Shown here piece after piece: positions 39,383-48,324 of a stretch of DNA of 64,000 nt. The stretch spans positions 1-64,000 of the forward strand of contig NZ_SACO01000005.1 of assembly GCF_004005905.1 (NCBI RefSeq). The letters are read 5' to 3'. Numbering within the stretch: the first letter of the stretch is position 1; the number at the start of each line of letters is the position of its first letter. Both the position numbers and the translations under genes were made by a program. The stretch is from Novosphingobium umbonatum (lineage in GTDB: Bacteria > Pseudomonadota > Alphaproteobacteria > Sphingomonadales > Sphingomonadaceae). The notes beneath the pieces were generated by a model. It did no database searches. It had not been told where the DNA came from and worked only from the letters and a program-made list of their open reading frames with translations.

Positions 39383-40045
39383 ATGTTCGGATTTGAAAGA
39401 GGCCGCATGGGCGGTCATGGTGGCCGGGGCGGCAGAGGTCGTGGCTTTATGGCCGTGGGGCCGTTTGGCGGCGAATTTGGGGGCTTTGGCGGAGGCCGCG
39501 GCTTTGGGCCGGATGGTTTCGGCGGGGGCGGCTTTGGTGGCGGCAGGGGCGGTGGCCCGCGCCATGGCGGCGGCCATCGCCGTGGCAAGCGTTTTGAAGG
39601 CGAGGAATTGCGCCTGATGGTGCTGGCGCTGTTGGCGCAGGCGCCCCAGCATGGCTATCAATTGATCCGCAGCTTTGCCGAAAAGTCGGGCGGCGCTTAT
39701 CAGCCCAGCCCCGGCGTGCTTTACCCGATGCTGACCATGCTGGCCGAAATGGAATTGGTGGCCGAAGTGGAAAGCGAGGGCGCCAACCGCCGCCTGTTCA
39801 CCATCAGCGAGGCGGGCAAGGCCGAACTGGCCGAGAAGCAGGCGCAGGTAGAGGTCCTGTTCGCCAAGCTGGCCGCTTTGGCCCAACTGGCGGAAAAGAC
39901 CGATGGCGCGCCGGTGCGACGGGCAGTGCATAATCTGCGCAGCGCGATTGTCGAACGTTTGGGGCGCGAAGGCGCGGCCGAAGATCTGGCCTTTGAAGTG
40001 GCCAAGATCATCGATGAGGCCACGCAAAAGATCGAGCGTCTGTAA
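39383..40045 (+). CDS. PadR family transcriptional regulator with Gly-rich N-terminus
   Basis: 220 residues from ATG 39383, preceded by AGGAG; an earlier ATG (39368) lacks a site. Residues 1-65 are a low-complexity Gly/Arg/Phe tail. The winged-helix domain covers about 70-145 with 'ELRLMVLALLAQAPQHGYQLI', 'YQPSPGVLYPMLTMLAEMELV' and 'NRRLFTISEAGKAEL'. A helical dimerisation region follows. Such regulators commonly repress a nearby efflux pump or hypothetical gene; none is obvious here. Confidence 0.92.
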   Translation: MFGFERGRMGGHGGRGGRGRGFMAVGPFGGEFGGFGGGRGFGPDGFGGGGFGGGRGGGPRHGGGHRRGKRFEGEELRLMVLALLAQAPQHGYQLIRSFAEKSGGAYQPSPGVLYPMLTMLAEMELVAEVESEGANRRLFTISEAGKAELAEKQAQVEVLFAKLAALAQLAEKTDGAPVRRAVHNLRSAIVERLGREGAAEDLAFEVAKIIDEATQKIERL

Positions 40046-40255
40046 AGCGGGCGGCATCAAGGGCGGCGTTCATTTTCTCGCCATGCGGCAATGCGTAGAC
40101 TGGCGCATTGTCGGGGCAGGGCATAGCGGCAAAACGGCATGTATTTGTTGCTGCCTTGAACCAACAGGACACTTGCATTCCATAGCGGTTTGCAGGCAAG
40201 GCGTTGAAAAATCCATTGGATCACCCCCCGTGATTCTGAACGAAAAGAGGATCGA

Positions 40256-40636
40256 ATGACGATTTCGCGACTGATCGCCCCCGCTGCTGCTTTGCTGGCT
40301 GTTGCCATCGCCACCCCCGCCGCTGCTGCTGGCGATGCTGCCAAGGGCGCGACCGCGTTCAAGGCCAAGTGCCAGATCTGCCACGTGATCAACGCTGGCC
40401 AGAAGGGCACCATGGCGCCCAACCTGCGCGGCGTGGTGGGGCGCAAGGCTGGCAGCACCGATTTCGCTCTCTATTCGCCGCAGCTGAAGGCTTTCGGCAA
40501 GCCCTGGAACGCTGCCCTGCTCGACCAGTGGCTGACCGCTCCTGCCAAGCTGGTGCCCGGCGCCCGTATGGCGATGAATGTGCCTGCCAAGGCTGACCGT
40601 GACGACGTGATCGCTTACCTCACCACGTTGAAGTAA
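40256..40636 (+). CDS. Small periplasmic cytochrome c (class I)
   Basis: 126 residues with signal peptide about 1-25. Haem site C39-Q-I-C42-H43, 'APNLRGVVGRKAG' and a distal Met (likely M105 in 'PGARMAMNVP'). This is the mitochondrial/cytochrome c2-type fold. It should carry electrons in the periplasm between the bc1 complex and oxidases, but no partner gene is in the window. Preceded by GAAAAGAGG and followed by a strong terminator, so it is a single-gene unit. Confidence 0.94.
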   Translation: MTISRLIAPAAALLAVAIATPAAAAGDAAKGATAFKAKCQICHVINAGQKGTMAPNLRGVVGRKAGSTDFALYSPQLKAFGKPWNAALLDQWLTAPAKLVPGARMAMNVPAKADRDDVIAYLTTLK

Positions 40637-40671
40637 GCGGCGGGCAGCGAAAGCTGCCGGTCAAGCACAAG

Positions 40672-40708
40672 AGGGGCGGGGCGACCACGGTCGCTGCCGC
40701 CCCTTTTT
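40672..40708 (+). terminator. Rho-independent terminator of the cytochrome c gene
   Basis: GGGGCGG...CGACC (40673-40685) pairs with GGTCG...CCGCCCC, followed by TTTTT (40703-40707). Confidence 0.85.
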
Positions 40709-40781
40709 GCTGGGGGATTAAGGGTGGCTTGGGGCAAACCCTGTCTTGGGTTGGGGCCGCAAATGGCCTAAAGCTGCGCCC

Positions 40782-41222
40782 ATGATCGCACATACAATCC
40801 AATTGGCGCTGGCGCCCGTTTTCGTGCTGGTGGCTATCGGCAATATCATGAACATCCTGTCGAGCCGTTTGGGCCGCATCGTCGATCGCGCCCGCACGTT
40901 GCAACGGATGCATGGCGAGACCAAGGGGGCCGCGCATGATCGCGTGGTGCTAGAAATGCGGTCGGTGGATCAACGCATCGAGCTTAACACGCGGGCGATC
41001 AAATTGCTGGTGATGGCCGGTCTGGCGATTGGCACGACGGTGGCGGTGCTGTTCGTCGAGGAAATTTTCAACGTGCCGGTGGAGCGAATCGCGGCGGGTA
41101 TCTTCCTGTTGGCGATCAGCCTGCTGATGTGGGGCCTCTGGCTGTTTTTGCGCGAAACGCAGGTTGCTGCTGAAATTCTGCGTATCCCCGAAGACTATTT
41201 GGAAAGCCATCGCGAATTGTAA
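40782..41222 (+). CDS. DUF2721 family membrane protein
   Basis: 146 residues from ATG 40782 (MIAHTIQLALAPVFVLVAIGN). Three hydrophobic segments (about 5-23, 68-88, 95-117) and the conserved 'LSSRLGRIVDRARTL' loop are characteristic of DUF2721. Function unknown; inner membrane. Single gene. Confidence 0.85.
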   Translation: MIAHTIQLALAPVFVLVAIGNIMNILSSRLGRIVDRARTLQRMHGETKGAAHDRVVLEMRSVDQRIELNTRAIKLLVMAGLAIGTTVAVLFVEEIFNVPVERIAAGIFLLAISLLMWGLWLFLRETQVAAEILRIPEDYLESHREL

Positions 41223-41278
41223 GGCGGTTTTTGCGCTTTATCATTGCAGAACAAAGGGTAATGCATAAGCTTTAGGGC

Positions 41279-41581
41279 ATGTCGCTGCATGCCGCCCTTT
41301 TGCTGATGGCTGCTCCCGCCCCGGTGCTGGCTTTGAATGCTGCGCGTGTAGCGCCACCCGCTGAGGCTGTGGCCATCGCCCGCCATTGTGGGCTGCGGCT
41401 CGATCAATTTGTCGTCGACGGGCATGGACGGATCAGCTTTCTCACCTCGCCCTCGGACCGGTTTTGGCAGGTTACCTGCGCCTATACGATGCTGCGCCAT
41501 TTGCCGCGCCCGCAAGCGTTTGATGATGTCACCAACCGCCATTTGCCCCGCCATATCCCCGTGCTGCCCAACGGGCGGTAA
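41279..41581 (+). CDS. Small exported protein of unknown function
   Basis: 100 residues. A signal-like start (SLHAALLLMAAPAPVLA, about 1-20) is followed by 'AVAIARHCGLRLDQFVVDGHGRISFLTSPSDRFWQVTCAYTMLRHL', containing two cysteines that could form a disulfide. No recognised domain. The ribosome site is weak, but the frame has coherent composition and a shared terminator with tig follows. Confidence 0.55.
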   Translation: MSLHAALLLMAAPAPVLALNAARVAPPAEAVAIARHCGLRLDQFVVDGHGRISFLTSPSDRFWQVTCAYTMLRHLPRPQAFDDVTNRHLPRHIPVLPNGR

Positions 41582-41597
41582 TTCGGGCAACAAAAAA

Positions 41598-41627
41598 CCC
41601 GGCCTTTCCGCGATGGAGAGGCCGGGT
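41598..41627. terminator. Bidirectional terminator between a small gene and tig
   Basis: ACCCGGCCTTTCC pairs with GGAGAGGCCGGGT with one mismatch; an A run precedes and a T-rich run follows, so it can stop both convergent transcripts. Confidence 0.8.
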
Positions 41628-41652
41628 CTTTGTTGGTCAGAAACCGCCTGGC

Positions 41653-43176
41653 TTATTCAGCAGCGGGTTCTTCGGCGGCGGCCTTCTTCTTGGTCGCCTT
41701 CTTCTTGGGAGCGGCCTCGGCAGCAGCTTCTTCGCCTTCTACGGCTTCAGCAGCGGCCTTCTTCTTGGTGGCCTTCTTCTTGGGAGCCGCTTCGGCTTCG
41801 CCATGGTCGTGGCCGCAGTCAGGGCCATGCACGTGGCCAGCTTCGCCTTCTTCGGCTTCGATGGCAGCCTGCAGCTCTTCCTTGGTCACTTCGCGCTCGG
41901 TGACTTCAGCCTTTTCGAACAGGTGGTCAACGACCTTCTCTTCGTAAAGGGGAGCGCGCAGCTGGGCGGCGAACAGAGGTTCGGACTGGACATATTCAGC
42001 GAAACGCTGACGGTCTTCCGGACGATACTGCTGGGCAGCCTGCGACACCAGCATCTGGAATTCCTGCGCGGTGATTTCCACGCCAGCCTGCTGGCCGATT
42101 TCCGACAGCAGAAGGCCCAGACGCACGCGGCGCACGGCGATCTTGCGATAGTCTTCCTTCTCGGCTTCGATCTCAGCCAGAGCTTCTTCAGGATTTTCCT
42201 CGCGCGAGGCTTCCTGCGTCAGCTGCTGCCAGATCTGGCCGAATTCGGCTTCCACCATGCTGGCGGGCACTTCGAAATCGGCGCCATCGGCCAGAATGTC
42301 CAGCAGCTGGCGCTTCATCTGGGTGCGGGTCTGGCCGGCGGTTTCGCCTTCCAGCTGGCCGCGCAGCAGGCCCTTGAGCTGTTCCAGATCGGTCAGGCCC
42401 AGGCTCTTGGCGAATTCGTCGTCCAGAACGGTTTCGGCGGCAACCTTCACAGCCTTGACGGTGATGTCAAAGGTGGCGTCCTTGCCAGCCAGATGAGCGG
42501 CCTGATAATCTTCGGGGAAGGTGACAGTGATGGTCTTTTCATCACCAGCCTTGGCGCCGACCAGCTGTTCTTCGAAACCGGGGATGAAACGGCCCGAGCC
42601 GATTTCCAGCGCAGCGTCTTCAGCCTTGCCGCCGTCAAATTCCACGCCGTCCAGCTTGCCCACGAAATCGATGGTCAGCTGGTCGCCTTCTGCGGCTTCC
42701 TTGCCTTCTTCGGCATCGGCAAAACGCTTGGCCGACGAAGCGATGCGGGCAACGCCTTCCATCACTTCTTCGTCGGTCACAGGAACGACCAGCTTTTCCA
42801 GCTTCAAGCCCGACAGGTCAGGCACGGTGATCGCGGGCAGCACTTCGAGGCTGACGGTCAGCGTGGCGTCCTTGCCTTCTTCATAGCCTTCGCCCAGAGC
42901 GACTTCGGGCTGGGTGGCAGGGCGCAGCGCGTTATCGGCCACAACCTTGTCCAGAGCTTCGCGGATCAGACCCGACAGGGCGTCCTGATGGATCTGGGCG
43001 CCAAAGCGCTTCTTGACCAGATTCGCCGGAACCTTGCCCGCGCGGAAGCCGGGAAGCTGCACCTGCGGAGCGATGGTCTTGACTTCGGCCTCGACCTTTT
43101 CCGAAATCGTGGCCGCGGCGATCGTCACGCTATATGCGCGCTTCAGGCCTTCATTGGTGGTTTCGACAATCTGCAT
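41653..43176 (-). CDS. tig: Trigger factor, ribosome-associated chaperone / prolyl isomerase
   Basis: 507 residues. Ribosome-binding domain with 'PGFRAGKVPANLVKKRFG' near 43-60, PPIase domain ('GDQLTIDFVGKLDGVEFDGGKAEDAALEIGSGRFIPGFEEQLVG', about 162-240) and the helical C-domain. The protein is longer than the usual ~430-450 residues. It ends in a His/Asp-rich 'HVHGPDCGHDHGEAE' segment and two copies of an 'AAPKKKATKKKAAAE' repeat. TF helps nascent chains fold at the ribosome exit. The tail is a nickel/zinc-binding or RNA-binding candidate. No gene follows it in the same operon. Confidence 0.96.
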   Translation of the reverse strand: MQIVETTNEGLKRAYSVTIAAATISEKVEAEVKTIAPQVQLPGFRAGKVPANLVKKRFGAQIHQDALSGLIREALDKVVADNALRPATQPEVALGEGYEEGKDATLTVSLEVLPAITVPDLSGLKLEKLVVPVTDEEVMEGVARIASSAKRFADAEEGKEAAEGDQLTIDFVGKLDGVEFDGGKAEDAALEIGSGRFIPGFEEQLVGAKAGDEKTITVTFPEDYQAAHLAGKDATFDITVKAVKVAAETVLDDEFAKSLGLTDLEQLKGLLRGQLEGETAGQTRTQMKRQLLDILADGADFEVPASMVEAEFGQIWQQLTQEASREENPEEALAEIEAEKEDYRKIAVRRVRLGLLLSEIGQQAGVEITAQEFQMLVSQAAQQYRPEDRQRFAEYVQSEPLFAAQLRAPLYEEKVVDHLFEKAEVTEREVTKEELQAAIEAEEGEAGHVHGPDCGHDHGEAEAAPKKKATKKKAAAEAVEGEEAAAEAAPKKKATKKKAAAEEPAAE

Positions 43177-43229
43177 GATAATTCAATGCCTTCCCAATTC
43201 GCCGCTACGAGATGAGCGAGGAGGAAGAC

Positions 43230-43314
43230 TGGTGCGGGCGAAGGGACTCGAACCCCCACATCTTACGATACTGGTACCTAAAACCAGCGCGTCTACCAAT
43301 TCCGCCACGCCCGC
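43230..43314 (-). tRNA. tRNA-Leu (anticodon TAG)
   Basis: On the minus strand a class II tRNA: GCGGGCG acceptor, D-arm with AATTGGTAGAC, anticodon loop TTTAG (TAG, reads CTA), long variable arm (ATCGTAAGAT), T-arm GGTTCGAGTCC and encoded CCA at the 3' end. Located 53 bases upstream of tig. Confidence 0.95.
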
Positions 43315-43525
43315 AACATCGACGAAGCTACGTCAAATTCAGGGGCTGGGCCTTAGAGTGCTTCTGGCAAAAGGGCAAGCGGTCAAACCGGATTTGGATG
43401 GGTTCGACCTGCATTTTCTCACATCCGGGCAACAATCGGGCAAAGTTGCGCCGCTAAACAGGGGTTGCGCTTGTGCAGACATCGCCAAAGGCGGGCGGCA
43501 AGCGCGGTAAGCAGGAGAGTTTTCG

Positions 43526-43978
43526 ATGACGAGCATTGCCATGGCGGCAAGTTTGCTGGCGGCCAGCCTTGTCGCGCCCCACGATTCCCACAGTCTGACC
43601 CTGTCCTTGCCCCATGGGGGGGAGAAGGCTGCAAGGGCGCCGCTGGTTTATTCCGTCACGCCCCAGATCACCATGCGAACAGCGGGTGTCCATGCCCCCA
43701 ACCGGGCCGACCTGCGCCATTGTGTGTGGGAAGGGCGCTGGGTGGTTACGCGCAAGCTGGGGCATGAAGCGCATCCGGCCCGCAAAATTCAGGAAGGCCC
43801 GCTGGTGACAGGGCGCGAACATGGCGCCTGTCCCGCACAAGCCGCCGCGATCAAGCGTGAGGCATTGGCGCGATTGGGTGATCCGGCGCGTTTGTTGCAA
43901 CAAGTGGCCGAAGGTGACCATGCCATGACGATGGCCGAGGCCGAGGCCCATCAGACGGGGCGAAAAACAGGCGGATAG
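43526..43978 (+). CDS. Exported protein of unknown function
   Basis: 150 residues, after GCAGGAG. Weak signal-like start (MTSIAMAASLLAASLVA). The body has 'RADLRHCVWEGRWVVTRKLGHEAHPARKIQEGPLVTGREHGACP' with two cysteines and ends in helical, charged sequence. I do not recognise a family. The frame has normal codon use, a good ribosome site and a terminator after it, which supports a real gene. Confidence 0.55.
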   Translation: MTSIAMAASLLAASLVAPHDSHSLTLSLPHGGEKAARAPLVYSVTPQITMRTAGVHAPNRADLRHCVWEGRWVVTRKLGHEAHPARKIQEGPLVTGREHGACPAQAAAIKREALARLGDPARLLQQVAEGDHAMTMAEAEAHQTGRKTGG

Positions 43979-44002
43979 GTTTCGCGGGCAGCGAGCGAAG
44001 GG

Positions 44003-44036
44003 AAAGGGCGGGGTCGGCTTGGCCCCGCCCTTTTTC
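44003..44036. terminator. Terminator between the exported protein gene and sppA
   Basis: AAAGGGCGGGG (44003-44013) pairs with CCCCGCCCTTT (44023-44033), followed by TTT; convergent genes on both sides. Confidence 0.85.
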
Positions 44037-44038
44037 TA

Positions 44039-45949
44039 TCAACCGGCGATCCAGCGGAGGATCTTCAGCATCCACCCTTGCTGTCCGGCCACAGCGGGGC
44101 GGGGGGAGGCAAGGGCGGAAGTGTTGCCCATGCATTCCAGACAATAGGCCTGCGCGCCGCCGCTGCCCAGCATATGCAGCGTGTCGCTGATTGCCATGCC
44201 CAATTGCTGGCGCTGGCGCATGGCAATCATGCCGGCCCAGTCATGGCCCATGGCGCTGTCCTCCTCCTCCTCGGAGGCATCATCGCCATTCTGACGGAAC
44301 TGGTCCACCACCTGACGCAAGGTACCTGCATCCTCGCCAAGGAAAGCGGCGTGCCAGCCATCGGGATCAAGCTTGGCCTCCTTGGCTGCATAGGCCAGCG
44401 CATCATCCAGCCCGCCGAACTGGTCCACCAGCCCGATCTGGCGCGCGGTGCCGCCATCCCACACGCGGCCCTGCGCGATCGTGTCGACCTGCGCGGGCGT
44501 TTTATGGCGTGATTGCGCCACCAGATTGATGAAGCGGCTATAGCCTGCCTCGATATTGGCCTGCAGCACCTGTTCGATTTCGGGCGTAAAGCCGGTCAGC
44601 ACATCGGGCTGCCCCGCGAGCGGGCCGGTGCGCACGCCATCACCCTTCACGCCCCAATCGGCCAGCACGCGTTCAAAGCTGGGGATGACCGCGAAAATGC
44701 CGATGGAACCGGTGATTGTGCCGGGTTCGGCAAAGATGCGGCTGCCCGGTGTGGAGACCCAATAGCCGCCGCTGGCCGCCATATTGGCCATGGAGATCAC
44801 CACCGGCAGGCCGCGCGCCTTTTGACGCAGGATGGCGGCGCGGATCGCTTCGGAGCCGACCACCGAACCGCCCGGCGAATCGACGCGGATGACCAGCGCG
44901 GCCAGATCCTTCTTCTCCGCCGAATCGATCAGCTTGACGATGCGTTCGCCGCCTGCGCTGCCCGGCCCTGCGGTGCCATCGGTGATAGCGCCGGCAATGG
45001 TGACGACGCCTATCGCCTTGCCATCGGTGGAGGCGGGGTTGGCGGCCAGCCATGTGCCCATCGGTGTGTGGCTATAGCCACCCGGTTGAGTGTCTTGGCT
45101 ATCCTTGCCCACAATCTTGGCCGCGGCGGCGCCAAATTCGGCGTGGTTGCCGATCTTGTCCACCAGACCAGCATTGAGCGCCGCCTTGGCTGCATCGCCG
45201 CCCGCCGCCTTGAACCAGCCCACCGGATCGGCCGCCACCTTGTCAACTTGCGCCTTGGGGCGGGCCTTGACGATATTGTCGCGCCATTGGCCGAAAATCG
45301 CGCCCAGCAGCGCCTTGTTCGCCTCACGCGAGGGATCGGACATGCCATCGCGCAGATAGGGCTCGACGTAATCCTTGTAAGTGCCGACGCGGAAGACATG
45401 GGCCGTGATCTTAAGCTTTTCCAGCAGCTTGCCATAATAAAGCCGCTGGCCACCCATGCCTTCGACATAGGCGCCGCCCAAGGGATCGACCCAAATCTCG
45501 CTGGCATGGGACGCGATCAACAGGCCCGCATTGTCATACATCGCGCCAAAGGCCAGCACCGGCTTTTTCGCGGCGCGCACTTCGTCAATCGCCGCGCCAA
45601 TTTCGCTGGCATGGACAAAGCCTGCGCCGGAAAACTTGCTGAAATCCAGCACGACAGCCTTGATTTTGCTATCCTTTGCCGCCCCCTTCAGCGCGCGCAG
45701 CACATCGCGCTCGCGCAATTGCGGCGTGTCGCCATCGCCCGACAGCAGGCTTTCCAGATCGGCCTTGGGCAATTCCTCGACAATGGCACCCTTGAAGTCG
45801 ATGACCAGCGCGCCTTCCTTCACCTGAGGCAGCGCGGGGCGCACCGACATGGCGGCATAAAGCCCGCCAAAAAACGCCAGCATGGCCAACAGGACCAGCG
45901 CGTCCTTGATCCCCACCAACAGACGCCAGACCAATTTTGCAAATGCCAT
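44039..45949 (-). CDS. sppA: Signal peptide peptidase SppA, long (67K) type
   Basis: 636 residues. N-terminal membrane anchor about 15-38, then two tandem S49 peptidase-like domains. The nucleophile Ser is near 391 in 'MANMAASGGYWVSTPGSRIFAEPGTITGSIGIF'. In E. coli SppA the catalytic Lys sits in YYK of the first domain; here the aligned stretch reads 'LYYGKLLEKLKI', with Lys one position later. The enzyme cuts leftover signal peptides in the membrane. The C-terminus contains 'AYCLECMGN', similar to the E. coli tail. Convergent with the previous gene. Confidence 0.94.
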   Translation of the reverse strand: MAFAKLVWRLLVGIKDALVLLAMLAFFGGLYAAMSVRPALPQVKEGALVIDFKGAIVEELPKADLESLLSGDGDTPQLRERDVLRALKGAAKDSKIKAVVLDFSKFSGAGFVHASEIGAAIDEVRAAKKPVLAFGAMYDNAGLLIASHASEIWVDPLGGAYVEGMGGQRLYYGKLLEKLKITAHVFRVGTYKDYVEPYLRDGMSDPSREANKALLGAIFGQWRDNIVKARPKAQVDKVAADPVGWFKAAGGDAAKAALNAGLVDKIGNHAEFGAAAAKIVGKDSQDTQPGGYSHTPMGTWLAANPASTDGKAIGVVTIAGAITDGTAGPGSAGGERIVKLIDSAEKKDLAALVIRVDSPGGSVVGSEAIRAAILRQKARGLPVVISMANMAASGGYWVSTPGSRIFAEPGTITGSIGIFAVIPSFERVLADWGVKGDGVRTGPLAGQPDVLTGFTPEIEQVLQANIEAGYSRFINLVAQSRHKTPAQVDTIAQGRVWDGGTARQIGLVDQFGGLDDALAYAAKEAKLDPDGWHAAFLGEDAGTLRQVVDQFRQNGDDASEEEEDSAMGHDWAGMIAMRQRQQLGMAISDTLHMLGSGGAQAYCLECMGNTSALASPRPAVAGQQGWMLKILRWIAG

Positions 45950-46046
45950 GCTTATCTTCTCCTGATCCGCCCATCATAATCAGAAGTGGAGAACAGCGCA
46001 AAGCCCCTTGAGGCTTATGCTTCATCGCTATAGTGCGCTCTTTTTG

Positions 46047-47051
46047 ATGACCAGCTTTACCTATCCCGAAGGCAGTCTTGCCTTCCCCCACCGCAGCCTG
46101 CTCGGGCTGGCGGGCCTTGCCCCGCACGAGATCCACTTTCTGCTCGACGAGGCCGAGCAATGGGTGGAGTTGAACCGGCAGCCGCAAAAGAAGGTGGAGG
46201 CCCTGCGCGGCCTGACCATCATTAATGCCTTTTATGAAAATTCGACCCGCACGCTGCTGTCTTTCGAGATCGCGGGCAAGCGTCTGGGCGCGGATGTGGT
46301 CAACATGTCGGTGGGCCAGTCCAGCGTGAAAAAGGGCGAGACGCTGATCGACACCGCCATGACGCTCAACGCCATGCGCGCCGACGCGATTGTGATCCGC
46401 CATGCCAGTTCGGGCGCGGTGCGCCTGATCGCGGAAAAGGTGGATTGCCCCGTTCTGAACGCGGGCGATGGCCAGCATGAACACCCGACGCAGGGCTTGC
46501 TCGACGCGCTGACCATCAAGCGGGCCAAGGGCACTTTCGTGGGCCTGACCGTCACCATCTGCGGCGATATTCTGCACAGCCGCGTGGCGCGTTCCAATAT
46601 TCTGGCGCTGACGGCTCTGGGGGCCAATGTGCGCGTTTGCGCGCCGCCCGCGCTGATGCCTGCCGATATTGAACGGATGCGCGTAACGCCTTTTCATGAT
46701 TTCGATGCCGCGTTGAAAGGCGCGGATGTGGTGATGATGCTGCGCCTGCAGAACGAGCGCATGACCGGCCAGTTCATCCCTTCGCCACGTGAATATCGCC
46801 ATCTCTATGGCCTGTCGCTGGACCGTCTGGCCAAGGCGGCGCCCGATGCGATTGTGATGCACCCCGGCCCGATGAACCGCGGGATCGAGATTGATTCCAA
46901 TGTGGCCGATCTGGAAGGCCGCAGCCTGATTACCACGCAGGTGGAAATGGGCGTGGCAATGCGCATGGCCTGTCTGGAAGTTTTGACGAGGCGCGCGCGG
47001 CAAGTGCCCGGTTGGGCGCCAGCGGTAGCAGACAAAGGAGCCTCGGCATGA
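46047..47051 (+). CDS. pyrB: Aspartate carbamoyltransferase catalytic subunit
   Basis: 334 residues from ATG 46047 (an ATG at 46017 is an alternative). Motifs: '[22 protein letters not shown]' (STRT, carbamoyl phosphate), '[18 protein letters not shown]' (HPTQ), '[12 protein letters not shown]' and '[12 protein letters not shown]'. It makes carbamoyl aspartate, the second step of pyrimidine synthesis. Stop overlaps the next gene (ATGA), as in bacteria where PyrB pairs with a dihydroorotase-like partner. No regulatory pyrI gene is present. Confidence 0.97.
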   Translation: MTSFTYPEGSLAFPHRSLLGLAGLAPHEIHFLLDEAEQWVELNRQPQKKVEALRGLTIINAFYENSTRTLLSFEIAGKRLGADVVNMSVGQSSVKKGETLIDTAMTLNAMRADAIVIRHASSGAVRLIAEKVDCPVLNAGDGQHEHPTQGLLDALTIKRAKGTFVGLTVTICGDILHSRVARSNILALTALGANVRVCAPPALMPADIERMRVTPFHDFDAALKGADVVMMLRLQNERMTGQFIPSPREYRHLYGLSLDRLAKAAPDAIVMHPGPMNRGIEIDSNVADLEGRSLITTQVEMGVAMRMACLEVLTRRARQVPGWAPAVADKGASA

Positions 47052-48280
47052 AGAACTCGGCTCTGACGATCACCGGCGGCAAGCTGGTTTTGGGCGAGGG
47101 CGTGCCGGTTTCGGGCGCGATCCGTTGCGAAGGCGACCGGATTGTGGCCTTGGGCGCCGATGTCGCCCCGCAGGATGGCGACCGCGTGGTGCAGGCCAAG
47201 GGTGCCCTGATCGCGCCTGGTCTTGTGGACCTTGGCGTATTTGCCATCGACAAGCCCGCGCTGCATTTCGGCGGCATTACCCGCGCGGCGCTGATGCCGG
47301 ACCAGAACCCGCCGCTCGACCGGCCCAGCACGGTGCGTTACGCCGCGCAAAGCGGCAAGCCTGACCTGTGGGTGCATCCTTTGGCCGCCGCCACGCGCGG
47401 GCTGGAAGGCAGCGATATGGCCGAGATCGCCCTGATGCGTGAAGCAGGGGCAAAGGCGATTGCCACCGGACGTCAGTGGATTGCCGATTCGGGCACGATG
47501 CTGCGCCTGTTGCGCTATGCCGCCATGCTTGATCTGGTGGTCATCACCCATGCCGAGGATAGCGGGATCGCCGGCAATGCCGTAGCCACCGCAGGCGAAA
47601 TGGCCACGCGGCTTGGCCTGCCCAGCGCGCCGGTTCAGGCCGAGGCGTTGGCCGTGGCGCGGGACATTGCGCTGGCTGAGATGGCGGGGGCGAGGCTGCA
47701 TTTCCGCCAGATCACCACCCGCGCCGCGCTGGACCTGATCCGCGCCGCGCAAAAGCGGGGCTTGCGGGTTACCGCTGGTGTGACGCCCGCCCATTTCATG
47801 CTGTCGGACACGGCTCTGGCCGATTTCCGCACCTTCTGCCGCTTCTCGCCACCCTTGCGGCAGGAGGACGACCGCCGCGCCGTGATCGAGGCAATTGGCG
47901 ATGGCACGATCAGCGTGATCACCAGCGGCCATGATCCGCGCGGGCCGGAGGATAAACGCCTGCCCTTTGCCGATGCCGAACCGGGTATGGCGGGGGCCGA
48001 AACGCTGCTGCCTTTGACCATGACTTTGGTGCGCGATGGAGTGATCGATCTGGCTACCGCTTTCCGCCTGTTGGCGACCAATCCGGCGGCGATTTTGGGC
48101 GTGGATGCGGGCGCGTTGGCGGTTGGGTTGCAGGCGGATATTGCTCTGGTGGATGCCGATCGCCCGTGGATTGTCGACTCGCGCAAGATGGCCGCTCTGG
48201 CCGGTAACACGCCCTTTGACCGCCAAGGCGTGCAGGGCCGCGTGCTGGCCCTGTGGAAGGGCGGGATGCAGGTCGCCTGA
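47048..48280 (+). CDS. Dihydroorotase-like protein, probably inactive partner of PyrB
   Basis: 410 residues from ATG 47048. The amidohydrolase fold is clear ('[11 protein letters not shown]' near 52-62, 'THAED', '[28 protein letters not shown]'). However the first metal motif D-x-H-x-H is D61-L-G-V-F, with both histidines lost. The later 'LHFRQITT' and 'ITSGHDPRG' also lack the expected His and Asp. It therefore looks like a non-catalytic dihydroorotase (PyrC'/PyrX type) that stabilises PyrB, as known in Pseudomonas. An active dihydroorotase should be encoded elsewhere. Coupled to pyrB by a 4-base overlap. Confidence 0.88.
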   Translation: MKNSALTITGGKLVLGEGVPVSGAIRCEGDRIVALGADVAPQDGDRVVQAKGALIAPGLVDLGVFAIDKPALHFGGITRAALMPDQNPPLDRPSTVRYAAQSGKPDLWVHPLAAATRGLEGSDMAEIALMREAGAKAIATGRQWIADSGTMLRLLRYAAMLDLVVITHAEDSGIAGNAVATAGEMATRLGLPSAPVQAEALAVARDIALAEMAGARLHFRQITTRAALDLIRAAQKRGLRVTAGVTPAHFMLSDTALADFRTFCRFSPPLRQEDDRRAVIEAIGDGTISVITSGHDPRGPEDKRLPFADAEPGMAGAETLLPLTMTLVRDGVIDLATAFRLLATNPAAILGVDAGALAVGLQADIALVDADRPWIVDSRKMAALAGNTPFDRQGVQGRVLALWKGGMQVA

Positions 48281-48289
48281 AAAGCAATC

Positions 48290-48321
48290 GGGGGGAGGGC
48301 ATGGTGCCGCTCCCCCCTTTT
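48290..48321 (+). terminator. Terminator of pyrB-pyrC'
   Basis: GGGGGGAG (48290-48297) pairs with CTCCCCCC (48310-48317), followed by TTTT. The convergent oxygenase gene stops just after. Confidence 0.85.
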
Positions 48322-48324
48322 GTC

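Noticed and set aside
41680..41790. Direct repeats at the 3' end of tig as a mobile or CRISPR-like repeat
   Set aside because: They encode the repeated Lys/Ala-rich tail of trigger factor in frame and are imperfect, so they are coding repeats.
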